Shown piece after piece: positions 53,233-64,000 of a stretch of 64,000 bases of DNA; position 1 is the stretch's first letter; each line of letters starts with the position of its first letter. Under the pieces are notes generated by a model. It searched no databases and was not told the DNA's origin. It saw only the letters and a program-made list of their open reading frames with translations. This DNA is from Arbacia lixula (lineage: Eukaryota > Echinodermata > Echinoidea > Arbacioida > Arbaciidae), in the NCBI GenBank assembly GCA_963669155.1, contig OZ022597.1, positions 2,829,715 through 2,893,714 of the forward strand, read 5' to 3'. Both the position numbers and the translations under genes were made by a program.

Positions 53233-53689
53233 GGGTACGAAGAACCCAACAATTAAAATCTAATGTTTAAAATGAAGCAAACACCCTTTGTAGAGAATCC
53301 AACTGATAATCCAAATCTTTATTTTCAAACTGCAGGTAATATCTCTGCTATTTATTAGCAGGTGAACTATATGTCGGTATACTACAGTGTGATAAATTGA
53401 TTGGATATGTTTCTCTGTTTATTTTTGTAAGCAGTCTTCAAAGTTCATTTCGGAGTCCTCAAATTAGCTAATAGAAAATTCACACTCATCAGTTACCCTG
53501 TCAAAGAATTCTAAAAAGAAATATGATGGAAGAAGATTGTTAATTATTTTTAGGAAGTGTTTATTTCGAGTGTTACATTAATATCTAGGGGAATGAGAAA
53601 TTACATTTCAAGAAAAAAAATTAAACGTATCTTATATACACAAGAAAGATGCAATTTAGAGTACTAATGTGCAGATCAAAATTGAACAA

Positions 53690-55090
53690 AGTTATAATTG
53701 AAGATGTTTATGCTATCCGAGGTACCGTAGCACCCTGTGAGGTCACGCATATGCCAAAGATTCTATACATTCTCTGGCTTTTATATGAGATTGCTACAGG
53801 CAAAAATGTCGAAATTTCAGTTGCAGCCTATACTGTGAACATGACCATACATAAATCAGGTGATTAAAATAACCAAGTGAAAAGTGAGAGAGTTAAGGAA
53901 AATCCACATGAAAATTTTAAAAATTGCACATTTTAATCATTTGGTTGTGTTATTTATGGTTGTATCGAAGTAGAGCGACCATACTGAAACGCCATTAGAG
54001 AGGAAAGATAGAGAAATAGGTGACATAAATAAAAAATAAAAGATATAAAAAGAGAAAAAGAAAGAAAAAGAGGGAAGAAGGAAAGACAAGACAGACAGAA
54101 AGCAAAAATAAGAAGAAAGGGATAAAAGGAAGACAGAAAAGGAAGAGATAAAGAGAAGCTGAGAAAGAGCCCAGATAGCGAAATATCTTGGGCTCATATG
54201 GGCTAGATATGGGTTGGTCTGGGCCTGGATATGGGCCCCATATGGGCTTCCCATATGGGGAGCATCTGGGCCCATCTGGGACGCATCTATATTTTGCACC
54301 GTACTTCTGGGGGGGGGGGGGCATATTGGCCAAATGGGCCGAAAAAATAAAAATGGAGGGATGATATTTCACATGACTAATCATACTTGGATAGGCTACA
54401 TACGAACACATAATCCTTATCCTATCCTCATCCTAGCTTATCCTTTCCTGTCCTACCCTATCCTACTCGCTCCTGTCGTATTCCTCAGTACACTCACTTT
54501 CATATATATAGAACTGCGGAAATTTAATTCAAAAAATATTGCTTAGTACAATTAAAGATGAACATTTTCTTGTAATTATTGTTGTCTGGAATCAATTAGG
54601 TGGCATTTATATTTTTAACAAAACGGTTATTGGAATGTATGCTTAAATATTCGTTCTATCTAGTTATATGCCGGTTATCTATTCAAATGTACAAAAATAT
54701 GACACAAGTCAATAGGCCTAATGCATACCACTAATCTGGCTGAGAATTTTGGTAACATTATGCTACCCCGAGGTACCGTAGCACCCAATGAGGCCACACA
54801 TATTCCGCAATATTAATTTCTACATTCTGTGGCTTTATGAAATTACTACAGACAAAAATGTTGAAATTTCAAGGTTGCATCCTATACTGTGAACACGATT
54901 ATATATGAATCAGGTGATTAGTTGAAAGACAGAGAGTTAAATAAAAATCCAGATTAAAGTTAATAATTGCTCATTTTAGTTATTTTCTTGTGTTACTTGT
55001 GGCTACACCTAAATCGAAGTAGAGAGACCATACACAATACTATACTGAAATGTCATGAGAGAGGAAAGATATAGAGCTAGGTGAGAGAGA
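53690..55090 (+). repeat. Direct duplication with about 1.07-kb period
   Basis: The block 53690-54030 recurs at 54760-55085. Both contain CGAGGTACCGTAGCACCC, GGCAAAAATGTCGAAATTTC (second: GACAAAAATGTTGAAATTTC), TCAGGTGATTA, and ATCGAAGTAGAG followed by GAGAGGAAAGATA. Each is followed by a purine-rich GAAAGA tract. The unit between includes GGCCCATATGGG-like phrases (54180-54300). Confidence 0.85.
54185..54290 (+). repeat. Cluster of CATATGGGC / CATCTGGGC phrases
   Basis: CTCATATGGGCTAGATATGG, GGATATGGGCCCCATATGGG and CATCTGGGCCCATCTGGG occur in close succession, with internal palindromes. Function unknown; probably a degenerate short tandem repeat. Confidence 0.7.
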
Positions 55091-55105
55091 TAGAAAGAGA
55101 GAGAG

Positions 55106-55151
<46 letters not shown>

Positions 55152-55152
55152 G
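55081..55152 (+). repeat. (AG)n microsatellite
   Basis: Nearly pure GA with few interruptions, within a longer purine tract to 55330. Confidence 0.95.
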
Positions 55153-55359
55153 AAAGAAGGAAAAACAAGACAACCAAAAAGGAAATGGAAGAAGGAAAGG
55201 TTAAATAGAAAAAAGGCAAAAGGAGGAGAAAAAGAGAAACGCAGTAAGAGGACTATTCATAACAAAAAAGGAAAGAAGAGGGGAAAAATAAAAATAAAAA
55301 AAAAGTCTAGAAAAAGAAAGTCTAAAAATGGAAACGTGATATTTCAATGATATTTCAAT

Positions 55360-57300
55360 GCGATAATGACCATTTCTATACATGTGTCTCATACATTGTA
55401 CATTTTAGTTTTAGTTTGCCTTTGCCCCTATCTATGCCACCAGCAGCACCGCCTGACATTGGAATGGGTAATTGTTGTCTTTTTCTCCAAAATGCACCCC
55501 ACCCCCTTGAAAAAAGCTGGTGACGGCACTGAGTTACCGTGTATATTACCCCACGTTAAATGTATCTATTCGGAGAACTAATTGCAATGTTTGCCATCAA
55601 TATCGTTCAAACACTCCCAATTACATTAAAACAATTTGTATTTCCACTAAACCTTGGCAATGGCGTCATACACAAGTGTCCCCACTCCGACAAATAGACG
55701 CTTACTATTCATGAATATATATTAAGAGTTTTAACCGGTAAGATTATATATCATCTTTTAAAAACATAATTGGACGCTGCAGGCGGGTTATAATTAGATT
55801 GGTAAAAGCTCATGAATTATAATGGTGTACACGTATTGAGTGTGTGTACTTTTTATAGAATGTTGCAACTCATGCGAATGGCTCTTTATAATTCAATATT
55901 GATGCGTATGTCCAAGAAGAGTACTTAGTCCACACTGTAATTCACAGTACCTAATAATTACTCAGTGAACGAGGCTGAATCAATGCGTCTGCAGCTGGTA
56001 GACTAGCTACAATCTTATTTTATAGACGCGTGTTCTTAGAAAGTGGCTCAATATACCATTCTTCGTAATTTTTTCCAAAGTGTGAAGGAACACATTCTCA
56101 CATTCACCTACACTTCGTGATTCAGTACTTGGAATCATCGTCATCATCAAAACCATTAAAACATGCACATAAGGGTTGGCGGGTATGCACCTCCACCTAT
56201 TTCTGTCCCAAACAATTGTTCGTACATCATTATAAATAAGTCCAGTTCATTTCTTGATATCATCAAACCGGGTGGTTCGCTGTCTACCTCTCTCCCGTTT
56301 GCCTTCCACTATTCATCCAAGTAACATCTTCTATAGACCTCCTGCTCTCATCACCATGATCACATGACCAACACACACAGGTTTCCTATACATGTACTTG
56401 GAATACATAACGACAATGGTCTATTGAGTTAATGCGTCCGGCCAGACTACTGGTGTCTCAACCGTGTAGTCTAAAATGAAGCTTCCCTCATTATAAACTT
56501 CATGAGCAATATAACTTATACCATAGACACAAATTAAATTCCGGTCACGGGGAATAGATAATAGTTTATTGGGATACAAACAACAACAACAGTACAAAAC
56601 AGAAACACTTCGCAGCTCGCAGGCCGAATTGCGTGTGTCTTTACAATGTATACTGTACATTAAGATATCTATGAACATGTATAAACATTGGGATGGCTAA
56701 CGGACGTTCTGTAAACGTTAGAATGAGAATTTACTATGGGTGATGTGAATGTAATTGTATCTGCATTCATCACATTATTACAAACTTAGGAAATACCTCC
56801 CCCCCCCCAAAAAAAAGTAACAAATATCAAATTATGCATATGATTTTGGACGAAAAAAAAATCATTTCAAGATTAAAGGGTAAACATAAACATATTTTAA
56901 AGGGTAAACATAAAGCATAGAACAATGAGTGCCTAAAAGGTGTATAAAGATACTGAGTGTAATGCAAATACATGTTTTTGAGACGAACAAGCTGCAGACT
57001 ACGTGTACACGCAGATTCATTAGCATGGCAAACAATATCTATGGAAGCCTCTTACGTAGGATCAAGATCTTGTATAAAGGTGTTTAATACAACAAGGTTG
57101 ATCGTAAGAGCTAGTTATTCCATTCTCCAAGAGATGCAAAGTGATCTCAACCCTCTGCCATAACGACTTAGCTTGTAAAATTCACTGCGCACTCTTCCAT
57201 TGTCATGATTGTGAATAGTAATAATAGAGATTGTACCTATTTCCAGAATATCGCGAAAGATTACTCATGCAATGCCACGTGCGGTGACAGTGCTAAAAAT
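55360..57300. other. Intergenic sequence without recognised genes
   Basis: I see no convincing exon. A C9A7 stretch lies at 56801. The CAACAACAACAG/CAATAAACT region near 56570-56590 may be a polyadenylation-type end on the minus strand, unproven. Confidence 0.5.
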
Positions 57301-57304
57301 CATC

Positions 57305-57537
57305 TTATGAGCTCAATCTCGCAAGCCTATTGTTAGATCGGAAGCTAATCGTTGAAGAGGGGGACATCTGACAAGAATCTCCTATTCTAAGCGTTGAAAG
57401 CTCGTTCACACGTCGTAAAGCGGCTTTATCACTGCCGTTCACCGGCTGCAGATTCCTGTTGTTTTGAACAGGCTTCATAATTCCCGCTGCCGCGACGCAC
57501 AAAATCGCTTTACTAAAGGGATCACGGGCACAAAATA
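57305..57537 (-). CDS. Candidate terminal coding exon, function unknown
   Basis: On the minus strand a frame opens after CCTCAAG| (an AG next to a CA/GT microsatellite) and runs [55 protein letters not shown] and on to a TAA at 57305. Base composition is richer in G+C than the surroundings, and the residue mix is protein-like. [11 protein letters not shown] directly after an expected NPxxY would suit the TM7/helix-8 end of a class A GPCR, but the upstream part is not visible, so this is only a suggestion. No upstream exon was found on this strand. Confidence 0.3.
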
Positions 57538-57543
57538 CTTGAG

Positions 57544-57614
57544 GTGTGTGTGTTTGTGTGTGTGTGTGTGTATGTGTGTGTGTGTATTTGTGTATGTGTG
57601 TTTTTGTATGTGTT

Positions 57615-57662
<48 letters not shown>
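57544..57662 (+). repeat. (TG)n microsatellite
   Basis: GT repeats with TATG and TTTG variants. Frames through it are artefacts. Confidence 0.97.
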
Positions 57663-57666
<4 letters not shown>

Positions 57667-57944
57667 TATGCGTGTGTTGGGGTGGCAAATTGGCAACGTG
57701 CATTTTCAGGCAGTGCTGTTCTCACATTTAATAATATTACGAGTATGAGCATTACGTAAGTGTATTAGTATTATGATATTGATATAATTGATGTATCAAT
57801 ATCATATTAGTATAATTGGTATAAATGGGCTGGATGTTTCGAATATCCATACCATCGAATTGCATGATATACTACAAAACGGATATATTTTGATAGCCGC
57901 TAATGACCTTCGCTCCAAACTGAGCACAAATGCAGACATTTTTT

Positions 57945-58248
57945 CAATTCAATTCAATTCAATTTATTCATATTTCTATTCAATACATGTAAAATAAAAG
58001 CAATAATACATCAACATAGTCAGTCTTTGACATAAACAAAATTAGTATAATGATGCAAAATATTACATAATGGTCAATATCAAACATACAGTGGATATAG
58101 GTAAAGAAATATGAATGGGGCCTATTTAAAGCAAGCTTGTAAATCGTATAGACCCCAAAATAATGCGAATTAGAAGAACACTTCGGAGTACGGATAAACA
58201 AACACGACATTTGACCATACATAATCAATTGAATTGAATTGAATAAAA
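57945..58248. repeat. Segment bounded by inverted AATTC repeats
   Basis: AATTCAATTCAATTCAATTT at 57945-57965 is the complement of AATTGAATTGAATTGAAT at 58227-58244. The same pentamer pattern recurs at 59132-59152. Such ends are common at 3' ends of decayed LINE elements, but no reading frame confirms it. Confidence 0.55.
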
Positions 58249-58249
58249 A

Positions 58250-60416
58250 GAAAGGACGTGCAGGCATAAAAAAAAAAAAAAGCTACCACTTCTAAATGCA
58301 AAATGACTCATTTGGTTGATACAATTATAGGCGAAATATAAGGAAATCGATTCAAACAACAACAACAACAACAACAAAAACCGACCGGTCAATTTATATT
58401 TTTGATCGTCGTGTTTGTCAAAAGTATTAGCTGCTGAACAAAGGTTGTTTATAAAGATGCATTTGCTGAAGTCGTAAACTGTTACCACTCAGTGCATCGA
58501 TGTTCAATCGGGCATGTCCAAGTATCCCATTACCACACCTTGTGCGTTTCTCATTCTCGAAAACGAACAAGGGTAGGGGGCGGGGGTGGCAAGATGTATG
58601 AAACAAGCTCGCTTCGAACATCGTACACCATCTATACAACCTATCTATTATTAGCATATTAGTTCAATTTTATTAATAAAAAATGAAAATAAAAAATGAA
58701 AAGGAATGGAGGAGGGGGGGGGGGGGGTGCGGGAAGGTGTTATTACGTATTCTGAAGTGTCGAGCTCGCTGTATACATCCTAACAGACAGCCTAACCACA
58801 ATTTTATATAAAAACATTGATTTTAGGCATGTAATACCGAGTAGTCAAGATAGCGTGCTACATCCTGCAAATGATGACGAACAAGTATAATTATTCAGAT
58901 ATGTACAGGATAGAGCTCGCTATCCTTACTATTGGGTGTATATAGATTATGCACACAATCTCTTTTCTAATTGAAATTACCACAGAATCGAATCTAACAA
59001 TATGTTTCGATTTGTTAAAAGCGTAAGACATCTACACTGTACTCTACTAGATTATGTTATTTAACACTATATGACGCACTTAGTATTACTATATTCTTGA
59101 ATATTTGATGTAAAAATGGGCAATTAAACTTATTCAATTCAATTGAATTCAATAGCCCATAAGCGTATTTTGAAAAAGTCACAACGGTGAGCGTTGGCGG
59201 AAAGTCGGTTACACAAAAAAGAAGCTGACCAAAATTGACTTTTCTTGTAAATGTATAAAAAAAAGTATCGGTCATTTGCACTTGCGTTAAGGCAAGACCA
59301 CATAATGTTAAATTAATTACTCACGTCAACACGATGTGACATTCGTGATGTTCTCAAGTACTAAACTGTATTTTAGACCGCCCAGCTAAATATCTATAGG
59401 ATTATAACATATAAAGGTCATTGAAAGTCGTTTTCGAGTCCATTCTTTCTGAGATAAGTTCTTAAACAGTATGAGTTTAGTTCTGTCAGACGTAAATAAA
59501 AGAGATTCACCGCCTTGAAACGACAAGTGTGCTTAAGGGTGTGTGTGTTCATTGTCTTTATTCTAGTTTGTTCCCATTTCAAAGGTCTTAACTTTCTTTG
59601 ATTTTGACTCGCTTTTTAGCTTACAATCCTGGGCTGTTTTTCTTATAATTGGCGCCAAAGCAAAGGGTCAAACACGCCAACCAACACCCACCAGTCAACA
59701 AAACTCACTTGGAAAGATATCCGAAACAGGCAGGAATACAGACAAGGTAAACACATTTATAGAACTTATTCATGAACCTATTGTATGACCTCGTCTATGC
59801 GCTGACTTTCAACCCTATCATGATAAACAACAAACTTGGTGGTTACATTTACTGACACTTCTCAAATAACTCACTTAATTCGTGCGCCACTTGCACAAGA
59901 GCAGTACACACAGATGCCAGAGAGCATCTACTTATTTGTCACCGAATAAGTTAACCCTTATGATGTCAACATTAAATTACACAAATCACATTGAGCAGTG
60001 ATTCGTTGGCACCGAAGACCACTCGTAAGTTTTATAAACCGCATTTTAGCCCCCGCGTTTGTTTGTCGTCCCTTGGAATAAGCACTTATCCCGGAATTTG
60101 CTAAGAACTTTGATAAACTTCGTGGCTTCTAGCTGGGAGTTCCTCCTGTTCCATTGATATCAGACGTGAATAAAGGCGTTTGCCTTGATTCGTAGTACTA
60201 GTAGCGGAGAAGCCTTGTACAGGCTTGAACTAGGTGTTAAAGACAACTGTTGACACCTTTGAAAATTATTATAAATCAGTTTCAACTCACACCAAGCTGA
60301 AATTGACACATCATAAAGTCAAGGGATGTTTCATGACGTTTCATCGATTACTTTTCTTGTAATAACCCTTGGAATATTTAATGAGATTTTAACTTTTAGA
60401 CAAATTTGAATCTAAA
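58250..60416. other. Intergenic sequence without recognised genes
   Basis: Contains a 14-A run (58267), (CAA)n at 58355-58377, and a G15 run (58711). A TTGGCGCCAAAG phrase at 59650 resembles an LTR-element primer-binding site only weakly. No protein-like frame was recognised. Confidence 0.5.
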
Positions 60417-60586
60417 AATGTGTGTGTATCGATAATTAATTCAGCCCACAACAATGGCCATTGTGCATCACACATGGTAACCCAGAAGCAACATGCCTTA
60501 TTAATGACACTGTGATTGAAGTCGCTCGTGGATTGACAGGTGTGATACACAATGGTCAATGTCGTGTTCTGTTCGGAATATGACAC
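60417..60586 (-). repeat. Dispersed repeat J, copy 2
   Basis: Reverse complement of the element at 24313-24488, sharing ACATTGACCATTGTGTATCA, CACCTGTCAATCCACGAGCG and GCACAATGGCCATTGTTGTG in the same order. Confidence 0.75.
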
Positions 60587-60593
60587 AATTCTC

Positions 60594-60658
60594 TCCTCCT
60601 CCTCCTCCTCCTCCTCCTCCTCCTCCTCCTCCTCCTCCTCCTCCTCCTCCTCCTCCTC
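60594..60658 (+). repeat. (CTC)n trinucleotide array
   Basis: About 21 TCC/CTC units directly next to dispersed repeat J. The poly-Glu frame on the minus strand is an artefact. Confidence 0.97.
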
Positions 60659-60789
60659 GGGTTTCTCTCCCGAGCCAAGACAGGAGCTACTCAACTGTCA
60701 GTGGTTAATATTCGTGTAGAACAATGAACAGACAAACATTAAGTATCCTGAAAAGGGAGTGACAAAGAGGAGAGGAAAAATATGCGATT

Positions 60790-62280
60790 AAAGCCGAAGG
60801 TACTGCCACGAATACAATGCAAGGCTTCAGAAGAAAGAGATACCCATTTCTTAACACGCTTAGGCCTATACAGGTTCCATTGAATTACAAAGCAGGTTAT
60901 TATTTACAGTACGGTCGGAATTTGTTGAGTTTTAATAGTAGGTCCTTGACAAAATACACTGGTAGAGTATATCCCGTTTGCATTCCTCACCAAATTTGAA
61001 AAAAAAAAAAACACGTGCATAATCACAAAACAACATAATTCGCCCCGTCTGGGATTAATTGAGCTTTAATAGCTAAACGGCGAAATTGGGATTTAAGGAA
61101 AAAATGGAAACGTATGTTACGATTCGGTTGGCTCACAAGGTCCGTTATACTTGTTAGATAGTATACTTTCAGGAGGGACAATATCACATTTGAGATCCTC
61201 GAGGGGAGTTTTATTAATTTTTTGTTCAGGGATATTATGTTCGATCCCACTTCGGTAATATGTTTACCAGGTCACAGCAGCCCATATCTTAGTTGCATAA
61301 TACATCATCAGAAAGTTGACATAAACATTTGCACATTTGCTTATATAATGTCATCTTAAAATTCTGCATCAATCCTACCAAGTCTCTTTAACATATTGAT
61401 TGTGATGCAGCTCCAATTGAAGCTGACCATGTTTTCAGTAGGATATTTAATTTAATGCAACACATTGAGCATTTAACCACTTTTCTAAAAAAAATCAATT
61501 CAATTTGGATTCAGCTCAATGCGCTACGCATCAAAACAAGGAACGGGGGTGGGGGAGGGGGGGGGGGCGGAGAGTTTGTTGTTTAAAGACAGCCCGTCCC
61601 TTTTTCAGATCATCACAAAACCATCGAAACATTGGAAAAACATATATAGAAGTGTTAGCAAGCTGTATATTAATAATTTGAGATTGATACGTAGAGTAAA
61701 ATTTAAATAATGCACGTGAACAACGTCTGATTAATAGTCTTTACCTCAGGCTCTTAGCAGTTTGTGGTGAAATATCTGCTTTATTGATTAATCTCTTTAT
61801 TAAATTATAAAACGCATTATGAAAAAAAATTGTTCTATAGAAGGAATCATCTCCAAAGTTTGGTAATTACTCATAAAATTAGGATTTCACACATGCATAA
61901 TAACCACATATATACTGTAACAAAGACTAATACTTTTTTCGTAGTACGAAAAAAGTCGGTTTGAAATTTAACGGCTGAAATTTTTACATACACAGAAATC
62001 TTCAACATGCTATATTCTTAGAAATGGTCTTGAATCACACTTTCTTCAATTTACGACCGTGATAGACGATTTCAAATTTTATGCTTGCAAAAGGGACGGA
62101 CAATCTTTAACATCATAAGACATTAGCTAAATAACATAATAACAATAGCATGGACTAAAGATTCCTACAAACAATATTATAAAAGTGCAATACAACGGTG
62201 TTTTCTTCTACATGGTACATGTACTGCCAGTGGTATTTTGCACGAGTATTTTTTGTTAGGCCACACGAAATCAGTTTAAG
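60790..62280. other. Intergenic sequence without recognised genes
   Basis: AT-rich. A G-rich tract lies at 61543-61569. A short inverted repeat CTTTTTTCGTAGTACGAAAAAAG is at 61933-61955. I see no gene. Confidence 0.5.
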
Positions 62281-62538
62281 CTGTGTGTGTGATCGGCGTT
62301 CACGCTTTATGCGTAAAAAGGTTTTGAACAGAACTCCCTCTACCTACTCGACCATGTCGAAGAACAGCCCTGGCTAACATGCCTAATACGCTCGCAGCTC
62401 AATGTAATTCCTCATTACACGACACGCATAATATCGTTCCGCAGTAGGATTCTTTACTTGCTCCGATCGATGTGTGGATTCATACCTTCAACACATACAG
62501 GTGAGAAACCTCTCCAGTTGAATTTGTAATTAATTTAG

Positions 62539-62717
62539 GAAATGTTTCAGAGCGAAATGATCGCACAGAGGATTGGCTCAAGCCCCTCGATTTGCTACGG
62601 GGCAGCTACAAGACGCTACCTCAGTCGCTGCCCGTGCTTCCCGACCTCCTGTTCCTGCGACAGGCAGAAGTTGTTACGCAGCAGCGGCAACTCTTTAAAT
62701 CGACTTTACTTTATTGA
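62539..62717 (+). CDS. Candidate coding exon without start codon, function unknown
   Basis: After TAATTTAG| the + strand frame reads NVSERNDRTEDWLKPLDLLR then GSYKTLPQSLPVLPDLLFLR and QAEVVTQQRQLFKSTLLY, ending at a TGA. It is locally GC-rich with a Leu/Gln/Glu-rich, helix-friendly composition unlike random translation. The preceding exon is not clear: a donor-like ACAG|GTGAGA lies only 38 bases upstream, too short for a normal intron. No family was recognised. It could equally be non-coding. Confidence 0.25.
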
Positions 62718-63570
62718 TTCAAAATATCGATTAGCCTTCATCTAATGATACCGTCGGAAGCACGGTCGTAAATTCCTTTGTTTCGCTCCGTCCGCTGTGA
62801 CTTTCTTCGAAACAATATAATGCTAGACAAACAATCAGACAGTTAAACTTAGAATAGACACGATAGACCATTATATAGATGGGTCTCTGTGTATTGGATC
62901 ACTCTCAGTTTGTCAGCGTCATAAAGCAAAGGCTTACAGGTGTTTTCAATAAAATTGTTGTGTACATTTTCATAACCCATTGTTGTGTCACATCGGGGGC
63001 GTGGATCGAGATTTCAATAGAAAAATAACCCTAAGGGTCAGATCCGTTGTAAGGAGACGAATATTAGGCATATATCTAGATTATACAGGAAAAACGACCC
63101 TATCAGCTATACTGGCTATATTTGTGTCGTGCATGTTTCGGGTAAGTCAATTACTAGTATGCACATAATAATATAAGCCGGTATCTAAAGCGTATCATTG
63201 TGTTGTTTATTGTTATAACAATGATGACAAAGTCATGTACATTACGGTGTATGTGTTCATTACAATGCGTGCTTTTTCATGATTACCGTTGTTTATGCAT
63301 CGTAGCAAGCTGAACTTTTCTGGAATTACTTAATCAGACTATCAACCCTAACCAAATTATTTTCTTTATTAAGTTGAACTCAATGCCTTCTTTACGAACG
63401 GTAATAAATGAACTTGTGTAAACAAATACAATTCAATATGAAGATTGCATCATTAATGCGGTTAACATAGAAAATACGCCTGGCAAAATAGACCCATCTG
63501 ATTCAGTTTTTACTTATTATTACTTGTCATTTAGTTGTTGTCTTCCTCTTCTTCTTTTGACACTTTGTAG

Positions 63571-63619
63571 TGGTCTATAGCAAGAAGAGAAGATAGCAAG
63601 CAAGACCCTGAATATAACG
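63571..63619 (+). other. Candidate small internal exon
   Basis: A strong polypyrimidine tract and acceptor (CTTCCTCTTCTTCTTTTGAC ACTTTGTAG|) precede 49 bases that read WSIARREDSKQDPEYN in one frame, then a weak donor G|GTATAAC. Upstream, a good donor CATGTTTCG|GTAAGTC at 63139 ends a frame with GVDRDFNRKITLRVRS. Together these may be exons of a + strand gene continuing beyond the window. Confidence 0.2.
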
Positions 63620-63837
63620 GTATAACACATACTCATTTAAATCTCTGTCTTAACAACGAGGTACATGTACCTTTGTTAATACATTGAGCAAATAAGACAT
63701 TGCGTACACGTGCGTCCCATCATTGTCATGAACATCTTAAAGATAATTGAATGGCATTCCCCAAGTGTGGACCGAGGTTTAGTTAGCTAAGAAAGTATTC
63801 GATTCTATTTCAGACATGCGTTGTAAAAGAATTCTCC

Positions 63838-63906
63838 TTTAACCCCCACACACCCCCAGCCCACCCCACCCCCCCCCCCCCAAAAAAGGGGAAAAAAAAC
63901 CCCCTC
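63838..63906 (+). repeat. C-run/A-run low-complexity tract
   Basis: CCCCCACACACCCCC followed by C13, A6, G4, A8 and C6. No gene. Confidence 0.9.
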
Positions 63907-64000
63907 CCAATTCATCAGGAGTTTTAATCATTGTAATTGATTGCTCTAATGAACGGATAAAGGATCTACTATCTCCTTGGAAACTACCTATGTAACCCTA

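Noticed and set aside
59480..59690. LTR with primer-binding site (TTGGCGCC)
   Set aside because: Only 7-8 bases match, and no paired LTR or gag/pol frame is nearby.
60389..60694. Poly-glutamate minus-strand frame
   Set aside because: Product of the (CTC)n array.

Overview
The window is a metazoan nuclear genome fragment. It is AT-rich and has split genes with canonical GT..AG introns, long non-coding stretches, many microsatellites and a dense load of foldback (MITE-like) elements and decayed non-LTR retrotransposons. Two repeat styles, together with a pair of duplicated class A GPCRs whose coding regions are uninterrupted, suggest a marine invertebrate deuterostome, most likely an echinoderm such as a sea urchin. 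The repeat styles are palindromes with a GTTGCAT end and arrays of TTATTCCGAAGGTTCG units. The taxon is inferred and not proven.

Left part (1-18.5 kb): two genes on the + strand. The first is the 3' part of an annexin (five visible exons, 350-4755; the N-terminus lies left of the window). The second is a complete five-exon histidine-triad gene with a mitochondrial-type leader, closest to HINT2 (12395-18473). In both genes an intron carries decayed tandem copies of the upstream exon's 3' end together with its splice donor. Very long trinucleotide arrays sit in annexin intron 2 and HINT intron 4.

Middle part (18.5-38.9 kb): no host gene that I can support. It holds foldback elements, a 152-bp triplication with a cysteine-rich reading frame, a decayed LINE with an RT core (minus strand) split by a MITE, the 5' endonuclease end of an RTE-type LINE joined to a broken DDE-type transposase, and an RTE-type LINE 3' part with a microsatellite tail. 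Next to the RTE part is a tandem array of about 1.13-kb units that fuse LINE RT to an unrelated reading frame. A nested set of inverted repeats follows at 37.4-38.8 kb.

Right part (39-64 kb): two paralogous orphan class A GPCRs, both + strand and about 12 kb apart (39376-40569 and 51284-52492). Each has a 3' splice site just upstream of the ATG, so the coding exon is probably preceded by 5'UTR exon(s). Their 3' coding thirds are nearly identical while the N-termini differ strongly, and their 3' flanks are homologous but interrupted by different foldback elements. The spacer contains a diverged satellite-like repeat family and a large foldback of TTATTCCGAAGGTTCG units. Beyond 53 kb lie a duplicated block with a 1.07-kb period, microsatellites, G-runs and a few weak candidate exons (57.3-57.5 kb minus; 62.5-63.6 kb plus).

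The genes show no operon-like functional link. Annexin (membrane/Ca2+ binding), mitochondrial HINT and the GPCR pair are independent loci.
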